A program made the translations under genes and the position numbers. A DNA stretch of 64,000 bases. Source: Robiginitomaculum sp. (lineage in GTDB: Bacteria > Pseudomonadota > Alphaproteobacteria > Caulobacterales > Maricaulaceae). The notes under the pieces were generated by a model that searched no databases, was not told where the DNA came from, and saw nothing but the letters and a program-made list of their open reading frames with translations. This document shows positions 1 to 6,771 of this stretch, piece after piece (position 1 is the first letter of the stretch; each line of letters starts with the position of its first letter). The stretch covers positions 1-64,000 of the forward strand of contig NVXG01000036.1 of assembly GCA_002733805.1 (NCBI GenBank), given 5' to 3'.

Positions 1-602
1 TGACCCCACGAGCCGATACGGAAACCTTGGTCGAAACCGCCTTACGCCTAAGCCATAACCAGCCAACCGGAACTGTGCTGGATCTAGGCACTGGTTCCGG
101 GGCAGTATTATTGGCCTTTTTGTCAGAACGTCCCGGCTGGACCGGCACCGGGATTGATGTTTCAAAAAATGCGTTGGCTGTGGCAATTCGCAATGCTGCG
201 GTGTGCGACCTTGAGGCAAGAACTAGATTCACAGGTAAGAATTGGACCAACTTGCCAGATGCAAGTTATGATCTGGTCCTGTCCAACCCACCCTATATTG
301 CCCATGATGAATTGGCACAGTTGGAGCCGGAGGTGCAGATGTTTGAGCCACAAATCGCACTGGATGGCGGTCCAGATGGATTAGATGCTTATCGGTTTTT
401 AAGTCAAAACCTGCCACGCTGGATGAGTGATGCCGGTCAATTTGCCTTTGAAATTGGTTACCAACAGGCCAGACCCGTCACCGACCTGTTGGCGGCACAA
501 GGGTACTTTGCCGAACTGGCCAGCGCAAAAGACTTGGCCGGACGCGACAGAGTGGTTTACGGCCAAATGGCAACAAAGCCACAGGACAAAACCAAAATTT
601 GA
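1..602 (+). CDS. prmC: Peptide chain release factor N5-glutamine methyltransferase (5' partial)
   Basis: This enzyme methylates the glutamine of the GGQ motif of release factors RF1 and RF2 using S-adenosylmethionine. The reading frame is open to the window edge (first full codon at 3) and opens with the family motif PRADTETLVE, so the N-terminal helical domain and the start codon lie outside. The SAM-binding stretch LDLGTGSGA follows, then the catalytic SNPPY motif that holds the substrate glutamine. The C terminus is complete and ends in a polar tail. The DUF4167 gene downstream is a frequent alphaproteobacterial neighbour of prmC (family knowledge). A TTG at 27 is not the start, because conserved residues precede it. 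Confidence 0.93.
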   Translation, partial: TPRADTETLVETALRLSHNQPTGTVLDLGTGSGAVLLAFLSERPGWTGTGIDVSKNALAVAIRNAAVCDLEARTRFTGKNWTNLPDASYDLVLSNPPYIAHDELAQLEPEVQMFEPQIALDGGPDGLDAYRFLSQNLPRWMSDAGQFAFEIGYQQARPVTDLLAAQGYFAELASAKDLAGRDRVVYGQMATKPQDKTKI

Positions 603-892
603 TCCCCTGACAACAAACACAAAAAGGGGGTTGGAATGTACGCAAAGCCGGTCTAGGGTCTGTTATCGATGCAGAACTGGCCCAGCGTAAAAGGCTCGCT
701 CGGACCTGACAAATCTCAAATCGGAAGTTCGGTTGGGAGATTTGGAAATGCTCGCACCCTCTTACACCTGAACTGTAATTTCTCGGGTACTTTTCGATCA
801 TAACCTCAAGACCAACCAACTGACCATACATACAAGATTTTGATCAATGGCTTTGTACCAGACAAGCCTTGGCACCAAATAAGGAAACCGGA
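603..892. other. Intergenic region with an 8-bp hairpin
   Basis: No gene is recognised in these 290 bases between prmC and the DUF4167 gene. A perfect 8-bp inverted repeat, CAAATCTC at 710-717 and GAGATTTG at 737-744, encloses a 19-nt loop. No run of T follows, so it is not an obvious intrinsic terminator. A weak CCCC/GGGG pair flanks an A-rich stretch at about 604-631. The region probably holds the promoter of the downstream gene, but I cannot place it. Confidence 0.4.
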
Positions 893-1456
893 ATGAAACG
901 CGGACGTTCCAGAAACAATCAAGGCAGATCCAACCAAGGTCGCAAGCCCAATCCAAACCGGGCATTTGAAAGCAATGGCCCCGGTGTCAAAGTTCGTGGT
1001 GCCGCCTCGACTATTTTCGAAAAATACAAACAATTGGCCCAGGATTCCACCACATCAGGCGATCGGGTCAGTGCTGAATACTATTATCAATACGCCGAAC
1101 ATTATGGTCGTCTGGTACAGGGGCAGGTCGACGAGAAAGAAAAGCGCGAAGAAGAACAACGCACCCAGCGCGATGCCCGCCAAGCCGAATATGATGCGCG
1201 CAAAGCGGCCCGACAGGAACAAGAAGCGGCCAATCAAGCCAAGCAACAAGCCAAAGCGCCAGAACCCACGCAAGCTGATAAACCAGCAGAAGCCAAACCG
1301 GAGACACCTGCACCGTCCAGCAATGGCAATGACGTTCCAGCTTCCATGCAGGTGGTTCCCAAACAGGCTGCTGAAGCCGTTGAAGAGCCACCAGCACCCG
1401 TGCGCCGCCGTGTACGCCGCCCCCGGGTAAAAGCCGAAACACCCGCCCCGGAATAA
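893..1456 (+). CDS. DUF4167 domain protein
   Basis: The 187-aa protein has a basic N terminus rich in Arg, Asn and Gly (about residues 1-35). A conserved block ending in AEYYYQYAEHYGRL follows (about 40-80), which is the alphaproteobacterial DUF4167 domain. The rest is a low-complexity charged segment rich in Glu, Ala, Gln and Lys, ending in Arg-Pro-rich residues. The ATG at 893 is preceded by AAGGAAACCGGA, a plausible ribosome-binding site; a TTG at 869 is open but less likely. Function is not established. The basic ends suggest nucleic-acid or ribosome contact, which is inference. Confidence 0.85.
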   Translation: MKRGRSRNNQGRSNQGRKPNPNRAFESNGPGVKVRGAASTIFEKYKQLAQDSTTSGDRVSAEYYYQYAEHYGRLVQGQVDEKEKREEEQRTQRDARQAEYDARKAARQEQEAANQAKQQAKAPEPTQADKPAEAKPETPAPSSNGNDVPASMQVVPKQAAEAVEEPPAPVRRRVRRPRVKAETPAPE

Positions 1457-1527
1457 ACGGCTAAGGGCTGATCCGTTTGCATCAGCGCTTGGGTTTTCCT
1501 TGTGGCCTTCCCATACACTACCGCTTG

Positions 1528-1569
1528 CCGATCCTTCGAGGCTCCCGTTGGTCGCACCTCAGGATGAGG
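1528..1569 (-). repeat. Palindromic repeat copy R1
   Basis: A copy of the dispersed element whose ends read CCTCATCCTGAGG and CTCGAAGGATCGG, here in reverse orientation. The outer arms ATCCT and AGGAT can pair, as can GAGG and CCTC. It lies 26 bases from R2 in the opposite orientation, forming a head-to-head pair. Confidence 0.85.
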
Positions 1570-1595
1570 AAAGGGGTATGTTCCTACACCACCCA

Positions 1596-1638
1596 CCTCA
1601 TGCTGAGGGATTGCGGAGCAATCGTCTCGAAGCATCGG
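1596..1638 (+). repeat. Palindromic repeat copy R2
   Basis: Same element in forward orientation. The outer arms are ATGCT and AGCAT, a compensatory change relative to ATCCT/AGGAT in R1, R4 and R6. The inner stem is GATTGC-GGA-GCAATC. The structure is therefore kept while the bases differ. Confidence 0.85.
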
Positions 1639-1680
1639 ACAGCGGCGTGCCACTCCCACATTTGGCCCGGTCTTTGCTGT

Positions 1681-1711
1681 GGGATAGGCAAAGGGCGGTT
1701 CGCCCTGTCCC
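1681..1711. repeat. Hairpin upstream of the DUF4149-like gene
   Basis: GGGATAGG (1681-1688) can pair with CCTGTCCC (1704-1711) with one G-T wobble, and an inner GCG/CGC pair lies at 1695-1703. It ends 24 bases before the start codon of the next gene. No T run follows. It may be another repeat type or a leader structure. Confidence 0.4.
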
Positions 1712-1735
1712 GTAACGACACGATTTGAGGCCGTA

Positions 1736-2149
1736 ATGATTAGTTTTGCTTTAGTTTTGACCGCCGCTATTTTGGGGGCCATGACCTTCTTCGCCTTTTT
1801 TGTTGCTCCGGCAGCCGCGATCGCGGGTTCATCCTCCATGGTGGTGTCATTAAGCCGGGCGGTATTTCCGCGAGCCTTTGATCTGTTCGCCGTGTTGGCC
1901 GTATTGGCCACCCTGTCCGCTTCCATTGCCGGTAAGCCATTTGCCGCAACCTGCTTGTTGGTGGCCACTTGCGCCTTTGTCATTGCCGGTTGGAAAATCA
2001 CCCCGGCCTTAGAGACGGCCCGCGATGCAGCCCGCGCCGGAAATCGACAAGCCATGGTCGATTTTGCCCGGTCCCGTTCCTCGGCCATTTTTGCCAATGC
2101 CCTGCAATATCTGACCTTGTCCGCAGCCGTGGTATTCTTGAGCATCTGA
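1736..2149 (+). CDS. Small integral membrane protein (DUF4149-like)
   Basis: A 137-aa protein with about four predicted membrane segments (roughly residues 1-25, 45-62, 66-86 and 115-137) and a short polar loop between the last two. The layout and the late WKITPALETARD-like segment resemble DUF4149/TMEM205-type proteins, so the family assignment is tentative. The ATG at 1736 is the first in frame, with only a weak ribosome-binding site. It stands between the R1/R2 repeats and the DUF350 gene on the same strand. No enzymatic residues are seen. Confidence 0.65.
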   Translation: MISFALVLTAAILGAMTFFAFFVAPAAAIAGSSSMVVSLSRAVFPRAFDLFAVLAVLATLSASIAGKPFAATCLLVATCAFVIAGWKITPALETARDAARAGNRQAMVDFARSRSSAIFANALQYLTLSAAVVFLSI

Positions 2150-2181
2150 GCATTTGCTTGCGCGGAAAATTTAGTTCAGGC

Positions 2182-2206
2182 TCTTCTCTGATTTGAACAG
2201 AGGAGA
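2182..2206 (+). promoter_or_regulatory. Hairpin covering the ribosome-binding site of the DUF350 gene
   Basis: TCTTCTCT (2182-2189) pairs over 8 bp, including one T-G wobble, with AGAGGAGA (2199-2206) around a 9-nt loop. The 3' arm contains the AGGAGA Shine-Dalgarno sequence of the gene starting at 2213. The folded messenger would hide the ribosome-binding site, as in RNA thermometers. Whether it regulates is inference. Confidence 0.45.
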
Positions 2207-2212
2207 ACGGAC

Positions 2213-2626
2213 ATGGATGCTGCCTTTCAATCTTTGAGTATCGGCTTGCCAATCCTGATCCTGCATTTAAGCACCGCTGCTTTTGTGTTGGTCGTGGGCG
2301 CAATACTTTACGTCCGGCTGACCCCGCACCGGGAACTAGAATTGATCCGTAGCGGCAATGTTGCGGCGGGAATTTCGCTGGGTGCAGCTCTGGTCGGGCT
2401 GGCCATTCCAGTTGCCGTGACCTTGGCCACTGGGGTATCTGTGGCCGATATTGCCATTTGGGGCGCGGCCACCTTGATCTTGCAATTATTGTTATTCCAA
2501 CTGACCGATCTGGTTTTGCGCGGCATATCGGCCAGGATCGAAGCAGGCGAAATTGCCAGCGCGGTCTTGCTGGCCGGCATCAAAATATCTGGCTCGTTGA
2601 TTTTGGGCGCGGCTTTGGTCGGGTAG
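2213..2626 (+). CDS. DUF350 family membrane protein
   Basis: This 137-aa protein has four hydrophobic segments (about 13-36, 50-75, 80-103 and 112-137) and matches the DUF350 (YjfL-like) layout. That includes the LTPHRELELIRSGN stretch between the first two helices, where the family has a conserved E-x-x-x-G-N pattern. The function of DUF350 is unknown; proposals include a membrane partner of stress proteins. The start ATG follows a strong AGGAGAA site which is itself in a hairpin. The serine protease gene begins 10 bases after its stop, so the two are probably cotranscribed. Confidence 0.8.
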   Translation: MDAAFQSLSIGLPILILHLSTAAFVLVVGAILYVRLTPHRELELIRSGNVAAGISLGAALVGLAIPVAVTLATGVSVADIAIWGAATLILQLLLFQLTDLVLRGISARIEAGEIASAVLLAGIKISGSLILGAALVG

Positions 2627-2636
2627 GATCAAAGCC

Positions 2637-3467
2637 TTGCGAAATCTGTTTCTCTATTTTCTGGTATTGGTCGCCTTTCAAATGCTGGCCAGATATCGCT
2701 CCAGCTCGGCTGACCCTAAGCCACCAATAGTCGAGTTGAACCCGGACGATCTGGGTGCCGGAGCGGTTCGCCCACCCTCACGCGATGACGAGTCCGTTCT
2801 GGTCGAAGGCGGCGGGCCGCGACAGTCTTCGTCCGGCACCGCGTTTTCGCTAGGCAACGGCGTGTGGATGAGCGCCGCTCATGTGGCCAAAGACTGCGAC
2901 CGGACCTATATCCTGACCGGGCAAGGCGGTTGGGGCAGTGACCGGGTACGAGCCTATTCCAATATTAGCCAAAGATCTGATTTATCGGTGTTAACTACGG
3001 ATTGGGAAAAACCGGCCTTTGTCTTGGCAAGCCCAAGGGATTTACAGCGCAACCAAACCGCATTTTTTGTTGGCTACCCACAAGGGTTGGCTGGTGAGGT
3101 TACCGGCAAACTGGTCGGGCGCGGACGGGCGATTTTTGCCGGAAGACGACATCGCGCCGAGCCGGTTTTGGTTTGGGCCATTACCGGGCGTTCCAAGGGG
3201 ATGAGCGGCACGGTGGGCGGCATTTCCGGCGGGCCAGTGTTTGATGCCCGGGGTCAAGTGATCGGTGTCACCATTGCCGAAACCATGCGTCGGGGCCGAT
3301 TATATAGCGCCGCGCCGCGCTCGATCCACAAAGCAGTCAGCAAATGGGGGGTTAAACCTAAAAGCCCGGTAGCTGCCGGAGTTTTCTCCCAAACCGATTA
3401 TGCCGATCAAGGCGATTATTTGCGGGCCACCGGGCGGGTGGTCAAAGTCATCTGCATGGTCGATTAG
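2637..3467 (+). CDS. Trypsin-like (S1 family) serine protease, membrane-anchored
   Basis: A 276-aa protein with an N-terminal hydrophobic helix (about residues 4-18), then a chymotrypsin-fold domain. The catalytic triad is readable: His82 in SAAHVA, Asp115 in SDLSVL and Ser197 in GISGGP. The helix suggests a periplasm-facing, membrane-tethered protease. The TTG at 2637 is chosen because it supplies the anchor; an ATG at 2682 would remove most of it. No PDZ domain follows, unlike DegP/HtrA. Substrate unknown. The neighbouring DUF350 membrane protein could be a partner, which is inference. Confidence 0.82.
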   Translation: MRNLFLYFLVLVAFQMLARYRSSSADPKPPIVELNPDDLGAGAVRPPSRDDESVLVEGGGPRQSSSGTAFSLGNGVWMSAAHVAKDCDRTYILTGQGGWGSDRVRAYSNISQRSDLSVLTTDWEKPAFVLASPRDLQRNQTAFFVGYPQGLAGEVTGKLVGRGRAIFAGRRHRAEPVLVWAITGRSKGMSGTVGGISGGPVFDARGQVIGVTIAETMRRGRLYSAAPRSIHKAVSKWGVKPKSPVAAGVFSQTDYADQGDYLRATGRVVKVICMVD

Positions 3468-3548
3468 ATCAAACTCGAAAAAGACCCGAATGGATTTGCG
3501 ACAATCCTTCCCTTGTGATTACCCCCGGAATCAGGTCTTGTTTGTCCT

Positions 3549-4415
3549 ATGAGCGTATCTTTTGCCGATAAATTAACCGATGCCATCCGCCGATATGGTC
3601 CTTTGTGTGTTGGATTTGACCCGCATCCGGGGAAAATTCCCGAACTATTTGGCGAAGGCGAAGCGGCGATTCGGAGCTTCTTTTTGGAAGTTTTAAGTCG
3701 GATTGAGGGCAAGGTCGGCATTATCAAGCCGCAAATGGGCCTGTTTGAACCGATGGGACCGTCCGGGCTGGCTTTGTTGGCCGAATTGACCGAAGCCGCC
3801 AAGCAAGTCGGTATTTTAGTCCTGCTTGATGCCAAACGCGGCGATATTGGCTCGACTGCACGGGGCTATGCCGAGGCCTATCTTGGCCCTAATGCTTGGC
3901 TGCATGCCGATGCGATCACGGTGAATCCCTTTATGGGCATGGAAACCCTTGAGCCGTTTTTTGAACTGGCCAGCAGTGGCGATAAAGGGGTGATCGTTTT
4001 GGTCCGCACCTCCAATCCCGGTGCAGCCGACTTTCAGGAATTATTGAACGAAGGCACACCGGTTTTTGAACGAATCGCTGAAAAACTGGCGCCATTTGCC
4101 CGCGATCTACAAGTGGGCGAAAGCGGCTGGTCCTCATTGATGGTGGTGGTTGGTGCCACTGCGCCGAATGAAGCGAAACGTTTGCGAGCCATACTGCCGC
4201 GCGTACCGTTTTTGGTCCCCGGCTTCGGGGCACAAGGGGCCAGCGCCGATGATGCCTTAGCCGCCGCCGTCAACGGCGAAGGCGTGGTGGTAAACGCGTC
4301 GCGCGGTGTGCTGTACCCTGAAGGAGCACGCCGAGCCAAAGGCTTTGAGGACTGGGCTGAAATTTTCGATCTGAACCTGAAACAGATCAATGCAGCGCTG
4401 GCCGCAGCACTGTAA
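3549..4415 (+). CDS. pyrF: Orotidine 5'-phosphate decarboxylase, type 2
   Basis: Converts orotidine monophosphate to UMP, the last step of de novo pyrimidine synthesis. The protein is 288 aa, the length of the longer PyrF subfamily rather than the ~230-aa E. coli type. It has the substrate-binding GFDPHP motif near residue 22 and the catalytic DAKRGDI motif at 94-100 with Lys96. Downstream motifs VNPFMG and VPGFGAQG fit the same subfamily. The ATG at 3549 gives the expected N terminus. It stands alone, with tRNA-Leu about 100 bases downstream. Confidence 0.93.
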   Translation: MSVSFADKLTDAIRRYGPLCVGFDPHPGKIPELFGEGEAAIRSFFLEVLSRIEGKVGIIKPQMGLFEPMGPSGLALLAELTEAAKQVGILVLLDAKRGDIGSTARGYAEAYLGPNAWLHADAITVNPFMGMETLEPFFELASSGDKGVIVLVRTSNPGAADFQELLNEGTPVFERIAEKLAPFARDLQVGESGWSSLMVVVGATAPNEAKRLRAILPRVPFLVPGFGAQGASADDALAAAVNGEGVVVNASRGVLYPEGARRAKGFEDWAEIFDLNLKQINAALAAAL

Positions 4416-4520
4416 GCCAACAAACTGCAAATCTCTCCATTTGAGCCAAATCATCGGTTGACCCTTGGACGCAGTTCACTATGCTCCGCGACCGATTGGC
4501 GGATGTGTTTTATGCATGCG

Positions 4521-4607
4521 GCCCCCGTGGCGGAATTGGTAGACGCGACGGATTCAAAATCCGTTGACCTAACGGTCGTGCCAGTTCGATTCTGGCCGGG
4601 GGCACCA
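4521..4607 (+). tRNA. tRNA-Leu (anticodon CAA)
   Basis: An 87-nt class II tRNA with a long variable arm. The acceptor strands GCCCCCG (4521-4527) and CGGGGGC (4597-4603) pair, followed by A and an encoded CCA end. The anticodon stem ACGGA/TCCGT encloses loop TTCAAAA, giving anticodon CAA for UUG codons. The T loop GTTCGATTC is standard. Confidence 0.96.
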
Positions 4608-4653
4608 TATTTGTCGGTCCTAGCGCAACGCTAAAGCTTGCTGCTTGAGGACG
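4608..4653 (+). repeat. tRNA-downstream element, copy at tRNA-Leu
   Basis: The sequence starting directly after CCA, with landmarks TCCTAGCGCAACGCT and GCTGCTTGAGGA, aligns without large gaps to the minus-strand sequence directly after tRNA-Arg (TCCTATCGCGA and GCTACTTGAGGA). It contains a small perfect hairpin, TAGCG-CAA-CGCTA, at 4621-4633. In both places a palindromic repeat follows it. Confidence 0.65.
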
Positions 4654-4679
4654 TTGGTCAACTTCTGGCTTTTGGGCCT

Positions 4680-4717
4680 CCTCATCCTGAAGAGCTACGA
4701 AGCAGCCTCGAAGGACG
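4680..4717 (+). repeat. Palindromic repeat copy R3
   Basis: Forward copy of the dispersed palindromic element, starting CCTCATCCTGAAGAGC and ending CCTCGAAGGACG, slightly degenerate. It lies about 27 bases after the tRNA-downstream element, the same arrangement as at tRNA-Arg. Confidence 0.75.
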
Positions 4718-4775
4718 CGATGGCAAGCTTCAAAGAAGCTTCCATTATTACTTGCACAGCAAATGGTGCTGTCAA

Positions 4776-5801
4776 TTATCCATTCACGTCTTTTAACGAG
4801 GGCACATAAATTTGCCTCAGAGGCAGTAATGATTGGTATTTTGGGTCAAATTTTTTGTATTCACTGAATATGAGCTCAACAAGTTGTTCGCCATCTATCA
4901 ATCTAAGATTTGGCTTTGATCTATCGTATTCTCTAGCATCTCTTGTGTAACTCCCCAGAGTCACAAACAAACCATGCTCACTTTTTTCAACATTCCCCAG
5001 CAATTGAGTGACCTCTGGTCGCCCGATAGAGTTTGTGATTTGTTTACACTGCACTTTGACAATAGGCGGCTCGAATCCCAATTTATCTTTATGCGCGATG
5101 ATATCGACGCCGCCATCGCCAGATTTGGCAGATACGCGAGTATGGTATCCCATACACTCCAGTAAATGAGCAACAAAATGTTCAAATTGATATGGGTCTA
5201 TCCCGGATTTCAATTGTCTTATTACAAAATCTTGGGTGGTCTCTTCTGCTTGTAACGCCACCGCTTTGGTAATTGTTGCATCATCAATGGCGATATCTGA
5301 AGCAGAAATTCGTTCAGTTGGTTTTTTACCCTCTATGGCATCCAAAAACTCATGAGAATATTTTTTAATTGAAAACAACGTAATAAACGCCCCAATTTCA
5401 TTGAGTGCTGCCTGAGAGAAGTTTTCACGAGGGATATGCTTTATCCATTTTATCGGTCGTATATTTGGGTAAGACCTGTTGATAGAAAAGTCATGCCGAT
5501 AAGGACCGTCAACAAAACCAAGGTTTATGGTACGATTAATTTTCGAAGAATATACGACAATATCGCCTTTTTGTATCTCATGCACAAACCTGTAAAGAAC
5601 ACCTGCATTAACCGGAATTGCACCAGGTTTTATTTCTGGAAACGCCTGCTCCAATGCCATTTTAAAACTTTCTCGATCCTTGCCAATTTTTGAAAGATCG
5701 CCTAGTTCCTGCCAGCCAATGCCAACATAGTTATCATCCACTGGCTTTGATCCGACGCTGATATCCATATGGATACCCCATATTTGCGGTTCATTACTCA
5801 T
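4776..5801 (-). CDS. Mrr-type restriction endonuclease with N-terminal EVE-like domain
   Basis: This 341-aa protein has two parts. The C-terminal half is an Mrr_cat PD-(D/E)xK nuclease domain: Glu207 in FEHFVAHLLECMGYH, Asp233 in GGVDIIA and the Gln251-x-Lys253 triplet in VQCK. The N-terminal half (about 1-130) has Trp- and Gly-rich motifs (IWGIHMD, GIGWQELGD, GDIVVYSS, GFVDGPY) like EVE/PUA-fold modules that read modified bases. Together they suggest a modification-dependent type IV restriction enzyme, which is inference. No methyltransferase is adjacent, which fits type IV. The ATG at 5801 follows GAGGGC. The coding sequence is AT-richer than its neighbours and lies beside a tRNA gene, so recent acquisition is likely. 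Confidence 0.78.
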   Translation of the reverse strand: MSNEPQIWGIHMDISVGSKPVDDNYVGIGWQELGDLSKIGKDRESFKMALEQAFPEIKPGAIPVNAGVLYRFVHEIQKGDIVVYSSKINRTINLGFVDGPYRHDFSINRSYPNIRPIKWIKHIPRENFSQAALNEIGAFITLFSIKKYSHEFLDAIEGKKPTERISASDIAIDDATITKAVALQAEETTQDFVIRQLKSGIDPYQFEHFVAHLLECMGYHTRVSAKSGDGGVDIIAHKDKLGFEPPIVKVQCKQITNSIGRPEVTQLLGNVEKSEHGLFVTLGSYTRDAREYDRSKPNLRLIDGEQLVELIFSEYKKFDPKYQSLLPLRQIYVPSLKDVNG

Positions 5802-5915
5802 CAAGTGCCCTCACTTTTCCGCCATGCCTACCGTCACCTCAATAGTAGCCCATTTTGGCATCTAACTGAATTTCTGTCATCCCAATACATACCTAAAATG
5901 CGATTCACTGGGATT

Positions 5916-6635
5916 TCAATGCGCCTTTGTTTTATCACGCCAGACCACATTTCCCCAATCCTCGCGGTTGATTTCCCAGACTAGGGAGGCTCGAGTTCCG
6001 CCATCTGGTCTATGGCTCGTCACTTCGCCTTTACGCTTAAAACCCAGACCACCCAGCAGACGAGCCGAGCGGATATTGTCAGGGGCTGCAGTTTCGCAAA
6101 TCAGATCGAGCTGCAACACTTCGAACATCCAGTTGAACCCGGTTTTTGCACCCTCTACGCCGCGCCTTTGCCCTTGCAGATCAGAGCGCACCGCACCGCC
6201 CAATTCGCCAGCCGCCCACTGGGGCCAGATGATCAGATCCGTATAGCCGCTCAAACGATCATCCTCGGTAAAGTTCAGGAACAACAACCCCTCGCCGCGC
6301 TCTCTTTGCTCCAGATGATCGGCGATAAAGTCACCAAGACTAGCCAAGGTTAGCGGGCGCGGCAGCGTATAAATCGGCGCATGGATAGCCGGGTCTTGCA
6401 AAAACTCCAGAAATGCCTCGGCATCGGACGGCTGAGCCAACCGCGAGCCGCCCGTTGCGCTGGGCATGGTGCTGGCGCCCTGCACGGCGCGCCGGATCGC
6501 CTCGGCACGCTCGGGGGAAACCGGGTTTCGGGTGATCGGGATTTCTACTTTGGTCAAATCAATCAATCCTGTGTTGCGTCTTTTCGGGACAACAGAGTTT
6601 GGCATGGCGTTTGCTTTGATCAAGATTGAATGCAT
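5916..6635 (-). CDS. GNAT-family N-acetyltransferase
   Basis: A 239-aa protein whose C-terminal ~170 residues fit the RimJ/RimL-like GNAT fold, with a GYTDLIIWPQW strand, an acetyl-CoA loop region around QGQRRGVEGAK and an AAPDNIRSARLLGGLGF segment. This class transfers acetyl groups to amines of proteins, antibiotics or small molecules; the substrate is not visible. The first ~60 residues are outside the fold. The start is uncertain: ATG at 6635 or at 6605. It is divergent from the acyl-CoA synthetase gene and lies upstream of the restriction gene on the same strand. Confidence 0.78.
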   Translation of the reverse strand: MHSILIKANAMPNSVVPKRRNTGLIDLTKVEIPITRNPVSPERAEAIRRAVQGASTMPSATGGSRLAQPSDAEAFLEFLQDPAIHAPIYTLPRPLTLASLGDFIADHLEQRERGEGLLFLNFTEDDRLSGYTDLIIWPQWAAGELGGAVRSDLQGQRRGVEGAKTGFNWMFEVLQLDLICETAAPDNIRSARLLGGLGFKRKGEVTSHRPDGGTRASLVWEINREDWGNVVWRDKTKAH

Positions 6636-6669
6636 CCGTATTCATAATTTTTCCGTGCTAGACGATCCC

Positions 6670-6703
6670 GGCCTCCTGTTTCCCGACAGGAGGCCACTTT
6701 TTT
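6670..6703 (+). terminator. Intrinsic terminator between divergent genes
   Basis: A perfect 10-bp stem, GGCCTCCTGT (6670-6679) with ACAGGAGGCC (6686-6695), has a 6-nt loop and is followed by AC and six T residues (6698-6703). It terminates plus-strand transcription. It sits upstream of the plus-strand acyl-CoA synthetase gene, so it may act as an attenuator or end a short RNA. Confidence 0.8.
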
Positions 6704-6771
6704 AAGCTCACTCAATTGACCGAATCAGCCCCGCACCGCAAGCTGAACGGACAGCATTGAGAGAGAGAGCC

